Source of the DNA: Treponema sp.
GTDB lineage: Bacteria > Spirochaetota > Spirochaetia > Treponematales > Breznakiellaceae
DNA: 15,222 nt
Direction: 5' to 3'
Assembly: GCA_009786625.1 (NCBI GenBank)
Contig: WQRT01000032.1
Coordinates: 3,487-18,708, forward strand
In this document: positions 12,252 to 15,222 of the stretch, piece by piece
How positions within the stretch are numbered: the stretch's first letter is position 1
Layout: every line of letters begins with the position of its first letter
The notes under the pieces: generated by a model
Databases searched by the model: none
Seen by the model: the letters and a program-made list of their open reading frames with translations, nothing else
What the model was told of the DNA's origin: nothing
Translations under genes and position numbers: made by a program

Positions 12252-14750
12252 TTATTGTTTTAACGGATATTGCGATATTAAATTCTCAGCGGAATCGGAA
12301 GCGGTTTTAAACGAACTATGAAGTAAATAAATAGAAATATCATCAAGAACGCTATTAATAAGACCCGGCCATTTTTTCTGTTTTAATTCTTTTAAAGCGC
12401 TTTTCGCGCCGCTCTTGTTAAAAACAAGGCAGTCATTTTTAATAATTAAAAGTTTCTCATGAAGAAAGTTCAAATCAGCATCGGTTATTTCTGTTATTTC
12501 TTCTTTCTCGGCGGGCTTATACTTATCAATCAGGGATTCAAGAGTATAGATGAATGATTGAGTTTCGCTTGTAATAACAGGGATATTTTTCTCTTTCCCC
12601 GCTTTCTCAAGTCTTAACGCGAACGCTGATGCCTGCAATTCCCCGATATTGGCAAGCGCGCTTTTAATTCCGTGAACAGCGATTATGAATGAATCAAGCG
12701 CGGCCTCGTCAATATCCGCATTCTTCGCGATTGTTTTTTCGATTACATCAAGCGCGTTTTTAGCGTCAAGAATAAAGAATCTTTCCAACTCCGCCGAGTT
12801 AATTATTTTCTGCGCTTCCGCGGTATTTAAATATTTTTCTTTCTCGCGCTGTTCATCTCTTGCGGCTTGTACAACTTCAGGCGTTTTTTTATTTCTGATA
12901 TTTTCATTAAGAAGCAGATTGAGTTCCCGTGAATCAATAGGTTTTGAAATAAAACCGTCAAAGCCATTCTGCATGAAAACCTGCGCCTGCCCCGCAAGCG
13001 CGTTCGCGGTAAGCGCAAGAATCTTATGATTGTAACCATTACTCCTTAATATTTTTACGGTTTCAATACCGTCCATTCCCGGCATCATATGATCCATAAA
13101 AATAATGTCGTATATATTACCGTCTTTGATTTTATCAACGGCTTTATAACCGCTGGAAGCCGTATCGATCTTAAGCCCGTAAGGCGCTAATAAACCTTTC
13201 GCGACATAAATATTTGATTCTACATCGTCAACAATTAAAACGCTGCCGTACGGCATATATTCCCGCATAAACTGCGATTTTTTAGACATTGTAGAACGTT
13301 TAAAACGAAAATGACTGAGATTTTCAATTATATCCTTACCGCATACTTCTTCTCCAATACGTTTCTGCGGAATGTGCACGGTAAATACCGATCCTTTACC
13401 CATTTCGCTGTGAACTTCAATGCTTCCATTCATAAGATCTACAAGGCGTTTTGTAATATTCATGCCAAGACCCGCGCCGGCCGTGGTGCGGTTCGCTTCC
13501 GTGTTGAACCGGGTGTATTCGTCAAAAAGTTTCTTAAGCTGTTCCTGCGTCATTCCGTGTCCCGTATCCGTTACGCGAAATACAAGATCAACATTATCAT
13601 TTATTTTATATTCACAATGAACAGAGAATATTACTTTACCTTTGTCAGTATATTTAAACGCATTGGAAAGAATATTGTTAAGAATCTGTTTAATGCGAAG
13701 CTCATCGCCGAAAAGTTCCATCGGCGTTTCTTCGTCAACTTCAAGCGAGAAGATAATGGGTTTGCTTTCATAACGCAGGCAGTTAAGCTGAGCTGTATCG
13801 TTTATAAGGCTTGGGATATCATATCTTGCCGGGTTCATTTCCAGTTTTCCCGCCTCGATTTTTGATAAATCAAGAATATCATTTATTATGTTAAGAAGAA
13901 GATCTCCCGATTCAAAAATTTTTGAAAACGCCTCTTCGGATTCGGGAGGAAGATTTTTATCCTGAAGTTTAATTTCGGCGATTCCAAGAATGGAGTTCAT
14001 CGGGGTTCGTATTTCATGGCTCATTGCGGCAAGAAACGCGCTTTTATAACGGCTGCTTTGTTCGGCGTATTCCTTTGCCATGATTAAATCCGTCATGTCA
14101 ACCGAGTGCTGTAAATGAACAAGCTGTCCTGTAGGCCAATTTATGTATCTGTCGGTATTACGGTAAATTCTGTTTGTGAGAGTGCTGTGTTCTTCCCAGA
14201 TAACAGGATTACAAGGCGCTGTATCAAGCGTGAAACACGGACAGAAACTGCATTTTTTATCCAGATCTTTTTGTAAAACTTTATAACATAACTTCCCTGT
14301 GCAATCGCCTTCTATACCATAATGCTGTTTCATGCTTTCGTTTATAAAAAGAATTTCAGATTTTTCAGGATCAGTTACATAAATCATCGAGTCAATGCTG
14401 TTTAAAATTTTTTCAAGTGACGTTATAGAAACATTTTTTAGCCTGCCGGATTCAGCCTCCTGATCAATTAATATTTTTAATTTTTTCTTTTCCTTATTAT
14501 TAAAATAAAACAAGATAAGTATCAGAACAAAAACGATAAAAACAAGAACAGCGGCGCTTACAAGCCAGGGACGCAGCGCTTTAACGCTTGCGATCCCTTC
14601 ATCCGTTACTCCCGGGACATCATTAAATGAATTGAACATATTAGCGGCAGGCTGTTCGTGATTAGAATCAGGCGGTAAAGGAGAAAATCCGGCTGTTAAA
14701 ATAATTGTAATAAAAATAAACGCGGGGAAATATTTTATTTTATTTATCAT
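12252..14750 (-). CDS. Hybrid sensor histidine kinase (PAS-HisKA-HATPase-REC-Hpt)
   Basis: An 832-residue membrane phosphorelay kinase. In order: an N-terminal signal/membrane segment (about 8-24), a short outside loop (25-62), a second membrane helix (63-83), a PAS domain (about 110-222) with cysteines at 150, 155, 167, 170, 172 and 180, HisKA with His245 in MSHEIRTPMN, HATPase with Asn363, DTGHGM (395-400) and GAGLGM (425-430), a receiver with Asp508/509, phosphoacceptor Asp553 and Lys603, and an Hpt domain with His693 in AVHGIKSALANIG. A helical tail (about 750-832, with ALKELKQKKW) resembles those after Hpt domains of treponeme and clostridial hybrid kinases, from memory. The outside loop is too short for a ligand domain, so sensing is probably through the PAS. 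The gene overlaps the HD-GYP gene by 11 bases and precedes rnf. Its phosphorelay partner is not in view unless it is the HD-GYP protein. Confidence 0.93.
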   Translation of the reverse strand: MINKIKYFPAFIFITIILTAGFSPLPPDSNHEQPAANMFNSFNDVPGVTDEGIASVKALRPWLVSAAVLVFIVFVLILILFYFNNKEKKKLKILIDQEAESGRLKNVSITSLEKILNSIDSMIYVTDPEKSEILFINESMKQHYGIEGDCTGKLCYKVLQKDLDKKCSFCPCFTLDTAPCNPVIWEEHSTLTNRIYRNTDRYINWPTGQLVHLQHSVDMTDLIMAKEYAEQSSRYKSAFLAAMSHEIRTPMNSILGIAEIKLQDKNLPPESEEAFSKIFESGDLLLNIINDILDLSKIEAGKLEMNPARYDIPSLINDTAQLNCLRYESKPIIFSLEVDEETPMELFGDELRIKQILNNILSNAFKYTDKGKVIFSVHCEYKINDNVDLVFRVTDTGHGMTQEQLKKLFDEYTRFNTEANRTTAGAGLGMNITKRLVDLMNGSIEVHSEMGKGSVFTVHIPQKRIGEEVCGKDIIENLSHFRFKRSTMSKKSQFMREYMPYGSVLIVDDVESNIYVAKGLLAPYGLKIDTASSGYKAVDKIKDGNIYDIIFMDHMMPGMDGIETVKILRSNGYNHKILALTANALAGQAQVFMQNGFDGFISKPIDSRELNLLLNENIRNKKTPEVVQAARDEQREKEKYLNTAEAQKIINSAELERFFILDAKNALDVIEKTIAKNADIDEAALDSFIIAVHGIKSALANIGELQASAFALRLEKAGKEKNIPVITSETQSFIYTLESLIDKYKPAEKEEITEITDADLNFLHEKLLIIKNDCLVFNKSGAKSALKELKQKKWPGLINSVLDDISIYLLHSSFKTASDSAENLISQYPLKQ

Positions 14751-15222
14751 TTACATCCACACTTTCAAACGATTTCTCGCACGCAAGAAATAATTTAACA
14801 AGCTGTGGATCAAAATGTTTTCCGCTGTTGTTTTTTATAATGTTTACAGCTTCCGAATGAGGCATTGCCTTTTTGTACGGGCGTTCAGATACAAGAGCGT
14901 CATAAACATCGGCAACCGCCATGATACGTCCCTGGAGGGGAATTTCTTCACCCTTAAGCCCCCGCGGATAACCTGTACCATCCCACCTCTCGTGATGGGA
15001 ACCGGCAAATAGTTTGGCGTATTTAAGGAATGTCTCGTCGCCTGACTCAGCCATAATACTGTCTATGATTCTTTCACCTTCCGCCGCGTGTTTTTTAATT
15101 ATTTCAAATTCTTCGCTTGTAAGTGCGCCCGGTTTATTCAGGATCAAATCGGAAATGGTTATTTTGCCGATATCATGCAGGCGCGCGGAAGAGATAATAA
15201 GTTCAAGATCCCATTTTTTTAT
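14740..15222 (-). CDS. HD-GYP domain phosphodiesterase, C-terminal part (N-terminus outside window)
   Basis: The frame stays open to the window edge, so the gene starts beyond 15222; 160 codons plus the stop are seen. The TTG at 15147 is not the true start, because the frame upstream of it encodes ARLHDIGKITISDLILNKPG, the metal-binding HD motif. Downstream are HHERWDGTGYPRGLKGEEIP with the GYP signature and VADVYDALVSERPYK, which together define HD-GYP enzymes that hydrolyse cyclic di-GMP. The catalytic part is complete enough to look active. The missing N-terminus may hold a receiver domain, as in RpfG-type regulators, which would make this the output of the kinase whose gene it overlaps by 11 bases. 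Confidence 0.9.
   Translation of the reverse strand: MKKWDLELIISSARLHDIGKITISDLILNKPGALTSEEFEIIKKHAAEGERIIDSIMAESGDETFLKYAKLFAGSHHERWDGTGYPRGLKGEEIPLQGRIMAVADVYDALVSERPYKKAMPHSEAVNIIKNNSGKHFDPQLVKLFLACEKSFESVDVNDK

Noticed and set aside
13311..13865. A 184-codon plus-strand open frame within the kinase region
   Set aside because: It lies wholly antisense to the HATPase and HisKA domains of a well-supported kinase, its translation shows no domain I recognise, and no ribosome site or promoter supports it.
15145..15147. Start of the HD-GYP gene at an internal TTG
   Set aside because: The frame continues upstream through the conserved HDIGK motif to the window edge, so this codon is an internal leucine.
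1..15222. CRISPR array, transposase, phage genes, tRNA or rRNA genes, riboswitch
   Set aside because: I found no regularly spaced repeats, no transposase-like ORFs, no cloverleaf or rRNA-like stretch, and gaps between genes are too short or lack a recognisable aptamer.

Overview
The window looks like chromosomal DNA of an anaerobic bacterium of moderate GC content. A full Rnf complex in the order C-D-G-E-A-B, a complex hybrid histidine kinase whose tail is of a kind I associate with treponemes and clostridia, and NrdR control all fit a spirochaete (Treponema-like) host. That assignment is inference: no rRNA or other strong phylogenetic marker is present. I see no insertion sequence, phage gene, CRISPR array or tRNA. 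Coding density is high, and most of the window is ordinary housekeeping sequence with some unusual details.

Left part (1-5204). On the plus strand lie the C-terminal end of a class III aminotransferase (probably acetylornithine aminotransferase) and a 69-residue CopZ-like heavy-metal domain protein. A minus-strand group converges on them. Read in its own direction it holds a family 4 uracil-DNA glycosylase, PriA helicase, a single-gene fusion of QueH (last step of queuosine synthesis) with TcdA (cyclic t6A synthesis), and a TtcA-like tRNA thiolase. The last two genes together carry three enzymes that act on tRNA anticodon-loop positions 34, 37 and 32. The fusion gene has its own extended -10 promoter placed so that the mRNA would be leaderless.

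Centre (5205-7270). A divergent promoter region holds several NrdR-box-like palindromes, one of which covers the nrdR start codon, so nrdR is probably autoregulated. nrdR ends in a series of inverted repeats, the last a clear intrinsic terminator. A single GT4 glycosyltransferase with its own promoter follows. A short 9-bp-period repeat separates it from the convergent rnf operon.

Right part (7271-15222, minus strand). A truncated HD-GYP phosphodiesterase gene overlaps a hybrid histidine kinase gene (two membrane segments, Cys-rich PAS, HisKA, HATPase, REC, Hpt). Then comes rnfCDGEAB, whose genes overlap or nearly touch. The Rnf complex couples electron flow between ferredoxin and NAD to ion pumping. 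The kinase and the c-di-GMP enzyme directly upstream may tie membrane energetics or redox state to signalling, but this link rests on position only.

The best candidates for a second look are the QueH-TcdA fusion in its anticodon-loop modification cluster, the NrdR-box cluster shared with a repair/restart operon, and the Cys-rich PAS kinase next to rnf.
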